A stretch of DNA of 64,000 bases from Limonium bicolor (taxonomy: Eukaryota > Streptophyta > Magnoliopsida > Caryophyllales > Plumbaginaceae): positions 1 to 64,000 of the forward strand of contig JAIOTZ010000269.1 of the NCBI GenBank assembly GCA_023374045.1, in the 5' to 3' direction. How positions within the stretch are numbered: the stretch's first letter is position 1; every line of letters begins with the position of its first letter. Positions 1 to 11,760 of this stretch are shown here, piece by piece. The position numbers and the translations under genes are program-made. The notes beneath the pieces were generated by a model. The model was given only the letters and a program-made list of their open reading frames with translations. It did not search any database and was not told the origin of the DNA.

Positions 1-555
1 TGGTGCATCCGCAAAGGGTATGCTTGTCCATAAGGACTAAACATGTATCACTAGTAGTGATTAGCATTAAATGCAAGTATATTCTGATGGTATTTGGCTA
101 GTAGCCCTGTCTGAAACTTCCTCGTACGTTTAAACTGGTGTGTTTTTTTTTTACAGTCATAGTGGCTGTATAATGTGTCCAGTTGCAGTGGTTGGACTAT
201 CGGTCCTTCCAAAATTGCATAGGTTTCTAATCTTAGGGTTTGTATGAAAACGTTTGAAAAACATCCTTTTTTTTGGTATACATATAATAAAAGACTTAAA
301 AGTAGTAGTTGTTGCAGTTGCATTTGCAGTTGCTGTTACTGTTGCCGTTGCTGTTGCTGCACTTGCTGTAGCAAGTGCGCAAGGCAGATGGAAATTTCAG
401 TGGTTTATTGTCATAGCGCTTGCAATAGCAAGTGCGCCATGCAGGTGGAAATTCTGGTTCAGTAATTCCCGGTCTCATTGACTCTTCGTCATTTGAGTAT
501 TGCTACATGATAATGTAAGCATTAACATGTTCGTATATATATTTTCCGTCAAGGT
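1..555. other. Unassigned region left of the F gag pseudogene
   Basis: No convincing gene is visible here. If F continues leftward this should be the 3' untranslated part of its internal region, but no polypurine tract or LTR terminus is visible. Homology with the second F-type gag copy (33599 onward) starts near 556. The short ORFs come from repeated GTTGCN-type triplets. Confidence 0.4.
303..456. repeat. Degenerate GTTGCA/GCTGTT triplet-rich tract and a short direct duplication
   Basis: Positions 303-365 are an imperfect run of hexamers of the GTTGCA, GTTGCT and GTTACT kind. An approximately 30-bp segment starting AGCAAGTGCGC at 371 is repeated imperfectly at 428. The overlapping Ala/Val-rich and Cys-rich ORFs on both strands are consequences of this repeat. 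Confidence 0.55.
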
Positions 556-720
556 TTAAAGCTTACTGGTACTGAGTACACATAATCTCAGAAGTCATAC
601 ACAAATGGCGAGTGGTCCCCGACACACTCCCATATACTAATAACATAAGTTGAACATCCAAGGTAAGTATACAACATAGTAATCGAGTCTTCCACCAGCG
701 GTCTCATGGAGTTAGGGTAC

Positions 721-998
721 TCATGCCCTATCTACTCCCTTGCCCTTATAGGCTCCAGCATCAGTAGATGTCTGGCCATCCTGGCCGCCTCGTGGTACTT
801 CAGATCCTCCAGCTGAGGTCTTCTGAGTATTCTTTGGTGGCCTGTAATTACGGCTCTCTGGGTTCATCCAGCATTCGAATTCTCTAGGGCCCTCTTTGTG
901 GCAGCACCGACACTCGACTTTGCGGCCTTCGCAGTCGACCCCAGGATGGTCCTTCCCACAACGCTTACAGTAAAAGTGGCGCTGGGGCTGTCCGGTGC
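721..998 (-). pseudogene. F gag terminal exon with two CCHC-type knuckles
   Basis: Hand translation of the minus strand from 998 gives an open frame to a TGA at 723-721. It holds CKRCGKDHPGVDC (an intact C-X2-C-X3-H-X4-C knuckle) and CRCCHKEGPREFEC, where the expected histidine is proline, so the second knuckle has lost a zinc ligand. The exon ends in a Gly/Thr/Ser/Lys-rich tail. This frame is hidden from simple ORF calling because it has no start codon. Confidence 0.75.
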
Positions 999-1084
999 CT
1001 GATAGTAGTATTTAAGTTTAAGTTAAAATCTGTTGATATAGAGGTTAAGGTCACAATTGAGTTTTAAGAGGTAGGCGTTCTCAC
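999..1084 (-). other. Spliceosomal-type intron inside F gag (86 bp)
   Basis: On the minus strand the exon ends CCTAAGG, followed by GTGAGAACGCC (donor) and an AT-rich body ending CTATCAG (acceptor). The length is not a multiple of three and the read-through frame meets TAA. Removing it joins Lys-Gly-Thr in frame (phase 1) to the zinc-knuckle exon. The second gag copy has the same intron at 34053-34133. Confidence 0.65.
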
Positions 1085-2336
1085 CCTTAGGAGGTGCAGA
1101 TCTCAAAGGCTTAGCGTCTATAGTTGGGCCGGTCAACCGAAGGACGGGCTCTTTCCCTTTCTTTCCCTGGTGACCCTGCTGCCCTTTCTTTTTAAAGAAT
1201 TTCTTGTTAAAGGTTTCGGGTCAGCATTCCTAAAGGTATTTAATATGGTAAACAATTTAGAATGGGATAAGTCCTTACTTCCCCTTCTTCTGGCTATTGC
1301 CTGAAGATGCTCCTCCACCCTCAGACTCTTCCTCAGGGTTCTTCCTTTTCTTTGCCCCTAGAGTCTCTTCCCGAGTCTGGAGCATTAGCTCCGTCCTCGA
1401 GGCAGCCTCATAACACTCTTGGAATCTCCTTGGTAAGTTCTCACAAAGTTAATTGGTAATGTAGTAAGTAAAGAATTTTATGGCTTTCATGTTAGTATCT
1501 GGATGGTAGTGTAGAGGGTAGCACCCATCGCCATCTGAATGCGAAATAATAGTCCTCCCCGGAACTTCTCGACCCTCACGGTCTCTGAGTAATCCACACC
1601 GGGAATGGAGTCCAGCGAACCAATGAATCGAGCGTAATACTCATCCACGGTCAGACCTCCTTGGGTCAGGTCTCTGACTCCTGGCGCTTCTTCTGTTTGA
1701 GATGTGCTGGGTAGTACTTCCCTCTCAGCAACTCGACAAAGGCAGCCCACGAAAAGTCGGGCGTAGCCAGGTGATGGTCCTTGACCAACCTCCACCAAGT
1801 TCTGGCTGCATCCTTCAGATGGAAAGCAGCAATGGCGACCCTCTTGTCGTCAGGTACTTGTAAAGCTTCATAGGCCTTCTCATGTTCAACAATGTAACGC
1901 TCCAAAGCTACGGGGTCTGGCTCCCCAGAATATGTAGGTGGTCGGGTCTCGCCAACTGACTTCAGCCAGTTCGTTTCCTTGGGCTGTGGCGGGTGGGCGG
2001 TGCTCCTCCTATCTAAGTACCCAGCTGTGCAAGAACGGCTGCAACCGTCTCAGCAACTCCTGTAATGCCGGGGTCACCGCCTCCACCTCTTCCAGTACCA
2101 CGCCCTCTAGTTCCACCAGAATCTGTAGTACAGTATGTCACATATAATACTCGGTAATTACCGTACACAACCAATAGATATCAAGGTCCTTAAGCTAACC
2201 TGTCATGCAATTGCGTTACTAACAAGTATCTTTCTAAGACGAATCGTCGTACTTCTAAATGTTTCCCAAATTTCCCAAGTCCTAAGCTCACTGTCTTAAC
2301 CTACTTTTCTCGTCATCAGAGTGGTACGTACGACTC

Positions 2337-2348
2337 GCTCTGATACCA
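2337..2348 (-). other. Primer-binding site of element F (tRNA-iMet type)
   Basis: The minus strand reads TGGTATCAGAGC four bases after the LTR terminus GTGTTACA. This is the usual plant complement to initiator Met-tRNA. It fixes F as minus-sense and its 5' LTR as the sequence from 2353 upward. ATCAGAG reappears inverted about 20 nt downstream, so the site could fold into a hairpin. Confidence 0.85.
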
Positions 2349-2352
2349 CTTT

Positions 2353-5300
2353 TGTAACACCCCTCTCAATAATCACGATTATATCTCTCACGTAGCAATA
2401 AATAAAACGTCTCGCAGCGGAAAAAACAAATAACATTACAAAACTCACTCGGGTGTCACCGGCCGTTACCCGCCCATAGCGTATCACGCAGCCAAACTAC
2501 ATCCAACTTCCAATAGAAATAAACTGCTAACCACAGTGATACGGAGAAAACTCCTATACATCATACTAAGTCCATAACCATAAACATCGACAATGAGCGA
2601 CTACCCAATCCTGAAAAATACATAACCTACCATAAGACCATACACCATCTTCATTGCTATACACATCTCTCAATTACCCTGTTCCTGCTCTTCAGCTCCG
2701 ACAATGATCAACAACCTGTAATGGTTGTAGTATCAGCGATAGACGCTGAGTATGCCGGGCCTGGACCCTAATGGTCACTTGTCATTTTAACCATCTATTA
2801 TTAGATTGGTTTCATGCTTTTCCTTTTTACAGTTTATAATCAAAACGAAGCATAAATGTATAATATACATAATCAACCATCCAAATATCCATAGACATTT
2901 AACCATCCATCCAATTCCAAACAGTCATAGAATGAAATAAATCAAACAACATTTGTATATCGAACGTATCGAGTAAAAATCAACAATATGTACAATGTCC
3001 AATCGCCGTAGCGTTCCATCCCTGTCAATTTATTTAGTTTGGCTTTCAAAGCCCCATCCATATGACAATGTACATTCGCGTAGCGTACAGTTTCCATAGT
3101 TAATTTACCTTAGCCTTGCAGGCTCCATCCAACCATCAACACACAATAAAAAACCACAAGTTTAACCGATGAACAACAAAGCGAAACAAAAACGAGAATA
3201 ATAAACAAGTATAAAGTCTCGTCCATGGTTTTGTTCGCCACTGTATAAGTCTCAATTGTTTTAGTTGTTCGTTATACCTAGTGACAATGTTCGGTAAAAA
3301 CGACATGTCTCTAGTACCACTAGATTATGGCGGGTCCCCACGGCAGTAGCCACTCAACGGTTTAGAGTCTCCGACCAACGAGCCATTCTAGCTCACGGGG
3401 AAATTTTCTTGATATTTACGGACCCGTACGCGGACATCCTGGTATCGTTTGTGATCACAGCGCGCACCAAGAGCCACATCCTCTTGGCTTTACTTCCATT
3501 CCATTAATTAATTAATTATACCATAGCATCGCATTACCAAATTTTCTAACACAGCAGACTAAGGTCATTAGTCCAATCCGGAGTCTGTAAACTCGGGATC
3601 CAGTGCTAGATACAGAGCGCGTATAGAAAGGCCAATGCTCCGTATAAAGTCCAGAAATGTATATTTATTATCATAGTGCTACAACGTTTTACTTACGTTC
3701 CTTATATTTCATATAATATAGCACCATAGCCTAGTTTCGTTTTATATATATAGGTTCATTATACGAACCAAACTGTTAACTCAACAACATAAATGATAAG
3801 CAGCTATAAATACAGTTCATGCATATTAATTATCAATTCAGACAAACATCTTATCACAGATCACACAACACATACAAGTTATATCAACCAAATCCGGCCC
3901 AAGAGCACCTTAGAACAACTCGGATCAAACCCCTTTACATACCGTTCACCCTGATTGTATTACGGTGGAGTATGAATCAGCAAGATCCTATGCTCCGTTA
4001 GTCCGCTAGCTCGTCGGAGCGTCTTGTCCAGAGGTACATCTAAACGGTAATAAACTATAAGTCAGTCTCCATGACTAACTACATCCGGTATCTCCGAATA
4101 ATAAGTAACCCCGACAGTTCACCCCTGTTTTCTACAGTTGTCGTTACGGGTTTCTCTAAAACAGTCGGTTTGTTACTTATAACACGTACGTCATAATATT
4201 TCAACTGTTAAGTTTAATTCACTATTTCCTTTTTAATCTTCCCACCATCTAGTTTAGGTACGTAACCCATAGTTGCAGGATGCATGCATGATTAGTTAGT
4301 ATTATATTCTTTTTCTTATTGTATCATTATTTTATTGTATGCTCTTTCGTATTGTTTTATTTTCCCACCATCCTTCATAATTAACATGTTGTATAATCCC
4401 TTTTCTTAGCAAATAATATTTGCTTCCAAACTCATAACTTATAGTTCGTAACTATATTTTTTTAATAACCACCACCATTAAATCATAGGATTTCCAACCA
4501 AAATATATATCCACCTTATATACATTACTCTTGTGTTGTATATATTTACCACGTAGGTAACTTCCATGAGTTTAATAAACTCTTATATTTATGTTACTTT
4601 TTATCATCTTTATTAGATGATTATTCCCATTAGTTGTATCATATTGTACAACTTATTTAAGATGATTATCCTAACATAAGTAACATTTTATGTTGTATAA
4701 TTACAACTCCTAAGATTTTTCAATAAATACCTAGCTTATAAATCCCATTTTTTTTATAGTTTGTCACATTATTTTATGTGAGTACCCGTCCTTATATTAA
4801 TTCCATTAAACCACCTTAATACCATATAATTGTCATAACATTATGACATTGTAGACCATAGTCTAAAATTCATTTTCCAACTCTTATTAATTCGGTATAG
4901 CCCTTGAATTTATTTAAATTCCCTTTTGCCCACATAACATCATGTAATGTTTACACCAAAATAATAAATACCATTTGATATGATATTTTTATTTCCTTTA
5001 ACTTATAACCTATAGTTTTTATAGAAAAACTATTGTAATTGCCTCATAGGCATATACTAAACCTTACACTTTTCCTTAAACCATAATTTCCTTTATTTAC
5101 AAAATCACCCCTTTCTTTTTACCATGTTATTTACCATTTAATATAACATTTCTAACTTACAAAAGAGTATAACCTATGGTTATTTTTGTAAATTCCGAAC
5201 AGCCCTTGTGCTATTCTATAGTTGCCATTTGGCCCTATTTATAACATATAGTTCACCATATCATTAAAACTATATTTCATACACATAACTTATTAAATTC

Positions 5301-5644
5301 TCTTAATAATTCTAAAAATCACCAAATTCCACCAAAGGGTTATAAATATCCTTATTAACCCATATACTTTCAATTATACCACATTCCACCATCTATTTTT
5401 CTCCAAAGTGTCATAATGACATTATAACTATATATTATACATATTTAGTTCATTTTAAATTCCAAAATCCACCAAATAAATTCCTAAAATTCCTAATAGC
5501 CCATGGGTGTTTAAAATACCATTGTACACCCTTTATTTTTGGTAATAACATATTTACCACATATGTTATAAAATATTACCTTAAGATACTTATCTTATAT
5601 AACACCTTAAATAAGTTATTTAACTTATCTAATTTGGTCAAAAC
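2353..5644 (-). mobile_element. F 5' LTR, 3' portion (split by element D)
   Basis: This is an AT-rich non-coding LTR segment beginning TGTAACACCCC on the plus strand, that is ending GGGGTGTTACA in sense. It is homologous in reverse complement to the H LTR (for example 3950-3975 against 23115-23136). D interrupts it at 5644. With 14304-16427 the LTR is about 5.4 kb, very long for Ty3/gypsy. No ORF of note is present. Confidence 0.8.
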
Positions 5645-7926
5645 TGTAACACCCTGGATTTTGCCTCAAAACATAGGTAATGAAATAACAAAGCTAACGG
5701 TGAAAACGGCTTTAAAAACGGACTCCAAACGAGCCCTACAGGTGCAAAACAAGTCTGGTCCGAACTTGTGTCCGGACATGGGAAGTTCGGACACAAGCCG
5801 AGACATTTAAACTGTAGAAATCCAACTGTCCGAACTTGTGTCCGGACATTGATGTTCGGACACAAGTCGAGAGTTGAAAGGATTGAAAAACCAGAGGTGT
5901 CCGAACTTGTGTCCGGACTTAGAAGTTCGGACACAAGTAAGTTGGAAAAGTCCGAGAAAAACAACGTGGCGTGTCCGAACTTCAATGTTCGGACCGAAGT
6001 TCGGACACACCAAAACAGCAAGCCTTTAAAACTTTCGGGGCCTGTCCGAACATGGATGTCCGGACGGACGTTCGGACAGGTCCTGATATACACCCAAAAA
6101 TGCTGAAACAGGACCAAATCAACACCAAATTAATCACAATAACTTCGCAACAGAAGAAAGGCCATTGTAGTAACTCCAGTACTTCAAATAACAACATAGA
6201 TGCCTCTGGAAAGATCTCTTAAACAATAAGTAACTTCCAACATATCCAAGACTTCTTAAGGAATTAATCGGGTAAAACACTTCAACTAGATAGCAGCGGA
6301 AATAGCAAAATCCACAAGGGCGTTACCGCCACACTCTAACAAAGAGTGCTCAGGCTTAAACCACTAATCAAAAACAAAACGTTTCCAAAACTGATAAAAC
6401 ATAACCAATCCAAAACATAACTCAACTTGTTCAATGTAGCATTTATTCAGTCGTCCTAAACTATGTGACAGCGCGTCCCAAACCCCAATTCAGCCATGAG
6501 TACCTGCGATCATAAAACAACAATGGAAAACGCGAAGGGATCGCGCAAATCAGTGAAACTGAGTAAACATTGTCTCAACCTGTAAAATACATTTTGAAAC
6601 CCATTTACATTTGCAAAACATTAACTCCACCATAATAATAACCAGCTTTACCAACACCAAACCACCATTGACAAAACATTTCAGGGGAGAACTTTCCAGG
6701 AATCAAATCAATGGTTTACACGGACGACCCCAATCCGGGTCGCAATAACCAGAATCCCACCTCACTCTACGTCCTTAAGTGTGCACACCCCCCAGAAGGT
6801 AACTTATGACCCAAAGGAGTAGATCATTAGAGCTTAACTGCAAGATGTCTGCAGGCAAAATAATAAGTATATCCACGGGGTACACAGTACCATTAATTAC
6901 ACGGAGCGCCATAAGGCACCAATAATTTACACGGAGCACCAGAAGGTACCAATCAATCCAATAACCAATTCAAGGAAAGTCTCCCAAAACGTTTATCCAA
7001 ACCTTTCGCAAAACATCACACCAGAAAACACACGGGGGAAAATAAATCCCAAACTTCCACAATCTCCAAAACCACAGTAAATCCAAATCTTCGATAATCA
7101 TAAAACACAGAGGTAAGAATGTTGAGCACAACATTTACCTGGATACGCTCACCGACACAGAATCACTCAGCTAGGTCAGCAGTAACGTCCGTCAGAGAAG
7201 TCGGAGTCTAGAATACAAGTAGAACACAATCAGATACTACCCAAAGACTAGCAAATTATTCATCTAATCTTACCAACGGATTCCCCTTACCCTTCTACCA
7301 ATTCCGGCACCAGAGAAGCGGCCTAACGACGTTGGAGAGTAAGAGCGTGAATTCAAAAGAGTTTGAGAGCTTGAAGAAAGAGAAGGGAGTTGTGACGGCG
7401 TATTGAAGATGAAGGAGATCGTGAGATTAAATAGAAAATAATTATTATGATAAGATAGAAATAAGTTAATAAATACCTTTGATTTTAAAAGGAGAGAGAG
7501 AACTGAAAAATAGTTTGTAAAATAATAACAACAATAACATCAGTCTAAAAATTAAGTAATTAAATAACTTTCAAAAGTCATGGAAGGATCTAGATTCTGA
7601 ATCAAGGAGGTAATTAAATATTATCTGATTAAAATAATTTAGAAGGAGAGCTAACTGATCACTAGTAAAGATTGGGAAGGGTTATCTAAATAAATAGATA
7701 GAGGGATAAATACACAATAGCTGTATAAATAAATTAGAAAGAGGAAATTATTTTAGGAAGAAGTAAAATCGAATTTGTATTCTTGAACATAATAACGCTA
7801 TTTGAAACGGATGTACATATATCTATATATATTATATATTGCTTCTCTGGGCCTTTATTAATCTTACTCATATCATTCCCGACTATATACTAATTTAATC
7901 CTAAGCCAAATTTCACGGGTATTTCA
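5645..7926 (-). repeat. D 3' LTR
   Basis: The 2.28-kb repeat begins TGTAACACCCTGG and ends ACGGGTATTTCA on the plus strand, which is TGAAATACCC...GGGTGTTACA in sense. It matches 12022-14298 along its whole length. It contains the hairpin array at 5758-6080. The rest is AT-rich and non-coding; the small ORFs are read-through of inverted repeats. Confidence 0.92.
5758..6080. repeat. Array of five inverted-repeat units in the D LTR, spaced 70-74 bp
   Basis: GTCCGAAC starts at 5758, 5828, 5899, 5973 and 6044 (steps 70, 71, 74, 71). Units 1-3 contain CTTGTGTCCG, a 12-13 nt loop, then CGGACACAAG. Unit 4 has GTGTCCGAACTTC, 12 nt, GAAGTTCGGACAC. Unit 5 has CCTGTCCGAAC and GTTCGGACAGG. Units 1-3 can also pair GTCCGAAC with GTTCGGAC, giving two mutually exclusive folds. 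The between-unit sequence is not repeated. Confidence 0.9.
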
Positions 7927-7964
7927 TCTCATCCCCCTTAAAAGAAAGCTTCGCCCTCGAAGCT
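7927..7964 (-). other. D polypurine tract with upstream hairpin
   Basis: In sense the tract reads TTTTAAGGGGGATGAGA directly before the 3' LTR TG. Immediately upstream (7947-7964) is a perfect 7-bp stem AGCTTCG/CGAAGCT around an AGGG loop in the sense strand. The tract primes plus-strand DNA synthesis in LTR retrotransposons. The hairpin is an observation with no role I can cite. Confidence 0.85.
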
Positions 7965-8033
7965 AAGTCTAGGTGATACTCCAACCACAAGACTGAAACC
8001 GAAAGTTGAATCCAACTGAACTTGACATAAGTC

Positions 8034-9146
8034 TTAAACGGTTACCTGCTCGAAGAGCTGTGGGTATTTCTTCCTCATCTCCTCTTCTACCTCCCACGTA
8101 GCCTCCTCGGTTCCATGATTAGACCATAAGACCTTGACCATACGGATGGACTTCGACCGCGTCTCCCTGGTCTTAGTGTCCAGTAGTCTGATGGGGTACT
8201 CCTCATAGGATAGATTCTGCTCCAGCTCCAAGACCTCTGGCTGTAACACATGCAACGGATCGGGAACATACCGCTTCAGCTGGGAAACATGGAAGACGTT
8301 GTGAACTTTTCCCAGTTCACAGGGAAGTGCTAATCGGTAGGCTACCTCTCCAACTTTCTCCAAGATCTCATAGGGTCCAACGAATTTGGGACTGAGCTTC
8401 CCTTTCTTCATCTTATCCTTGATGCGCTCCAACTTCGCATTACCAGGCTGTCCTTTGAGTATCTCTCCATAGATATCGGAAGAGACACTCATGTGGTACA
8501 ACCTTACCTCACGCTCTACTCCTCCCGCCTCCATCACTTCTAAGTTCAGCTTCTCGAAATCACGTACTAACTCATCTGGAAGAACCCATATGGAATTTAC
8601 AGAATGACTCTTCTTCCTACTCAGAGCATCGGCCACTAGGTTGGACTTTCCTTCATGGTATAAAATCTCCAGATCATAATCTTTGATCAGCTCCAACCAT
8701 CTCCTCTGCCTCATGTTTAGTTCCTTCTGAGTGAAGATGTACTTGAGGCTTTTATGGTCGGTGTAGATCTTGCAGGATACACCGTAGAGGTAGTGCCTCC
8801 AAATCTTCAGGGCAAAGACTACTGCTGCAAGCTCTAGATCGTGCGTCGGATACCTGGTCTCGTACTCCTTCAGTTGTCTCGATGCGTAGGCTATGACTTT
8901 CCCATGCTGCATCAAGACACATCCCAAACCATACTTGGAAGCATCGCTGAAGACCTCAAATCCGTCTGTCCCCGAAGGCAAGGTCAACACTGGGGCTGTG
9001 GTCAACCTTTCCTTCAATGTCTGAAACGCTTTCTCACAGTCATCATCCCACTGAAACTTGGTTACTTTCTTCATGAGATTCGTGAGCGGTCTAGCTATCT
9101 TTGAGAAATCCTTCACAAACCTTCTATAGTATCCTGCTAGACCCAA
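8034..9146 (-). pseudogene. pol: D pol 3' part: RNase H, integrase C-terminus and chromodomain; integrase core absent
   Basis: The 370-residue frame starts at [15 protein letters not shown], the end of the RT connection. It continues through the gypsy RNase H ([27 protein letters not shown], ending [11 protein letters not shown] at about residue 177). After about 75 residues of linker it passes, near residue 250 ([13 protein letters not shown]), into the integrase GPY/F module ([34 protein letters not shown]). It ends in a chromodomain tail ([19 protein letters not shown]). The HHCC zinc-binding domain and DDE catalytic core normally between RNase H and GPY/F are wholly missing, yet the frame is open. 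This looks like an in-frame internal deletion, possibly at the lysine-rich KMKKGK stretch. The fragment lies in a different frame from the upstream ORF. Confidence 0.88.
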
Positions 9147-9150
9147 GAAG

Positions 9151-11760
9151 CTACGAACCTCTCAGATTACTCGGTGTTGGCCACTCTTTCACTGCTTGGA
9201 CCTTGGCCGGATCCACTGAAATTCCTTCTTTGGTGACGATGTGGCCTAGGAATGCCACTCGATCCAACCAGAAATCACACTTGGTCAGTTTGGCGTAAAG
9301 CTGCTGCTCTCTCAAAATCTGCACTGATCTCAGGTGCTCCTCGTGCTCTTCCTCATCCTTGGAGTAGATGAGGATGTCATCTATAAAAACCACCACAAAC
9401 CGGTCTAGAAAGGGATTAAAGATCCGGTTCATGAGGTCCATGAAAACTGCCGGCGCGTTTGTCAACCCAAAGGGCATCACCAGAAACTCAAAATGCCCAT
9501 ACCTGGTCCTGAAGGCCGTCTTCGGAATATCCTTTTCTGCAACACGTAACTGGTGGTACCCCGACCTCAGGTCTATCTTGGAGAAGACTCCTGCACCTTG
9601 AAGCTGGTCGAAAAGATCGTCGATTCTGGGCAAGGGATATCGGTTCTTCACTGTAATCTGGTTCAGCTCTCGGTAGTCTATGCACAGCCTCATGCTCCCA
9701 TCCTTCTTCTTTACGAACAAGACAGGAGCTCCCCATGGCGATACACTCGGGCGAATGTACCCCTTCTCCAATAACTCCTCCAACTGGACTTTCAGTTCCT
9801 TCAATTCTGATGGCGCCATACGGTATGGGGCCTTGGAGATAGGCGCTGCTCCTGGCACAAGGTCGACGCTGAACTCTACCTCCCTGTCTGGCGGCATACC
9901 CGGAATCTCATCTGGAAAGACGTCAGGGAACTCATTCACCACCCGAATCTCTTCTAATGGGCTCGACGCTTGTCTCAAATCCTGGACATGGCAGAGATAT
10001 GCCTGCTGTCCCTTCTTCACTTGGGAGAGAATTGACATAGCTGAAACTATCTTTACTCCCGGTGTCTTCTCCATGCTACTGTAGGAGACTCTTCGGCCCG
10101 TTGGTCCTCTCAGAACGATCTTCTGCTCTCCACAATCGATCTTCCCCTTATACTTGCTTAGCCAGTCCATCCCCAAAATAATATCGAAGTCGGGGAGGAC
10201 GAACTGGATCAGGTCAATTACAAATATCTCCCCCTTTATGTCTACCCCCACATCTTTCAATACAGCATTACAAGAAATAACCCGCCCCGAGGGTATAGAT
10301 ACTGCTATGGTAGAAGTCTTACAAATTTCTAGGCCCAATTTCTTAGCAAATTCCTCAGAAACGAAAGAATAAGAAGCTCCAGTATCGAACAAAACATGTG
10401 CTGAAGTACCATGAACAGAAAAGGTACCTGCTAACACCTCTGCCTCGGCCTCAGCTTCGGCCCGGCTCATCACGTTGATCTTCCCTGGAGCCCGCTGCTG
10501 GTTGCCTCGGTACTCCCCTTGGCCTCTATTGCCACCATTGCCGCCTTCTCCATTACTACGCTGAGGAGCGTCCCCGCGCTGATTTTGATTCGGGCCTCTG
10601 CCCTGCTGGTCGGGCTGCCTGAATGAACGGTCACCATTGTAACTCCTCTGCTGACTGCCTCCCTGGGGACTCTGAAGACACTCGAACAATCGGTGTCCCC
10701 GCCTACCACAACGAAAGCAAGTGACCAAGTTCCCCTCACAATCTTTTCCTGGGTGGTCCTTGTTGCACCTCTTGCAGTAGAAGTGTCTCTCCGGTCTAGT
10801 CTCTCCTCTCTGAGACTGGTGCTGGGACTGGTCACCTCGTCTCTGGTCACCTCTGTGATCTCCCCCATGTCTCGGCCTCCCGTCTCTGCGGTCCGAGTAA
10901 GGCTTCCACCTCTTCTCCTGCTGATGATGTCTGTGGGACTGGTCCTCCCGTCCCCGGGGTTCATCTCCTCCTTCCACCTTCCTCTTATTACCAGCCAAGA
11001 CCTCCTTCCTCTTCTGCTGCACCCTGTATAGGTTAGCAGCTTTCCCGTACGCATCTTGAAGCGTCGGGATAGTCAGCACGCTGAGGGCCTCCTGCAGACT
11101 CCAGTTTAGCCCACCCACAAACCTCTGCACCTTCGACGCCTCGTCGGGAACCATCGTAGGAAACCTGGCCAGCTCCAGGAACTTCGAATGGTACTCCTTG
11201 ACACTCAGAGATAACTGCTTGAGTTCTGAGAACTCCAAATACTTCTGCATTCTTACATGCTCGGGGTAGAAGCGCCTCCTCATGGCCTCCTTCAGGCCAT
11301 CCCAACCAAAATCAGGTCCAGCTAGTAGCACATCTCTGTTGGCAGACCACCAGATGTCTGCCTCACTCTTGAAATAGTACACTGCTGCATTTACCCTCCG
11401 GTTTGCTGGGCAATTGACTGCTTCAAAGATCTTGTCAAATTCCCTTATCCAGTCTTCAAGTAGCACTGGGTCTTCCTCTCCCTTGAAAGGTGTGGGCTTT
11501 AGATGAGCGATTCTCTTGGTGTAGTCCTCCGGCACATTATCCCTCTGCGCCTGCCTCTGGACTATCTGTCCCAAGTTGAGAGCCAACTCCTGCAACTGCC
11601 TCATCGGGTCGTTGGCGGCCATCTGAGTTTGGCGACTCCTGCTTCTGGTGTGGTATGGGAAACTCAGTCTGTCAGCCAGTCCTGCACTCCCTAGAGCTCT
11701 ATTCGAACTCCTGATTACATATACTAAGCAAGGTAAGCAACATCCACCCATATCCCTCAT
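9151..11760 (-). pseudogene. gag-pol: D Gag-protease-reverse transcriptase polyprotein, frameshifted at its end
   Basis: The 869-residue frame encodes Gag (particle), aspartic protease (maturation) and reverse transcriptase. The likely true start is Met47 ([13 protein letters not shown]), since residues 1-46 look like leader read-through. The Gag core has [20 protein letters not shown] and [10 protein letters not shown]. Two knuckles follow: [13 protein letters not shown] and [14 protein letters not shown]. The protease has [12 protein letters not shown] and [10 protein letters not shown]. The RT has [32 protein letters not shown] and the catalytic [10 protein letters not shown], then FLGHIV. 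All these catalytic residues are intact. The frame stops after EWPTPSN, about 5 bp before the next frame resumes at the RT connection, so a small indel near 9160 separates RT from RNase H. The LTR-PBS junction is about 260 bp upstream. Confidence 0.9.

Larger units (their letters stand above)
721..2130 (-). pseudogene. gag: Ty3/gypsy gag of element F, intron-bearing and frameshifted
   Basis: This encoded the structural Gag of a Ty3/gypsy element. Read on the minus strand, a Gly/Arg-rich N-terminus (about 2115-2030) leads to the capsid-type core at 1905-1666, with RTWWRLVKDHH and the KYYPAHLKQKK segment. A frameshift near 1670 moves the frame to GGLTVDEYYARFIGSLDSIP (about 1665-1500). A basic linker (QECYEAASRTELML, then a Gly/Ser/Lys-rich stretch, about 1430-1290) follows, then a Lys-rich exon (about 1200-1085), an intron, and the zinc knuckles (998-721). 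A TAG near 2013 also interrupts it. It lies just downstream of the F PBS, as gag should. No protease, RT or integrase follows within the window. The CDS is dead and some exon junctions (notably near 1290 to 1200) cannot be joined in frame by eye. Confidence 0.75.

Noticed and set aside
254..481. Ala/Val-rich small membrane protein
   Set aside because: Encoded by a triplet-rich low-complexity tract; the other frames give equally long Cys-rich or Asn-rich peptides.
5768..6106. ORFs on both strands encoding repeated VRT/SGH/CPN-type peptides (also 12145-12507)
   Set aside because: They are translations of the inverted-repeat array; open frames on both strands are expected from palindromic repeats without stops.
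10693..11031. 112-residue plus-strand ORF and the overlapping minus-strand ORF 10470-11054
   Set aside because: Both are shadow frames of the D Gag zinc-knuckle and Arg/Gly-rich region.
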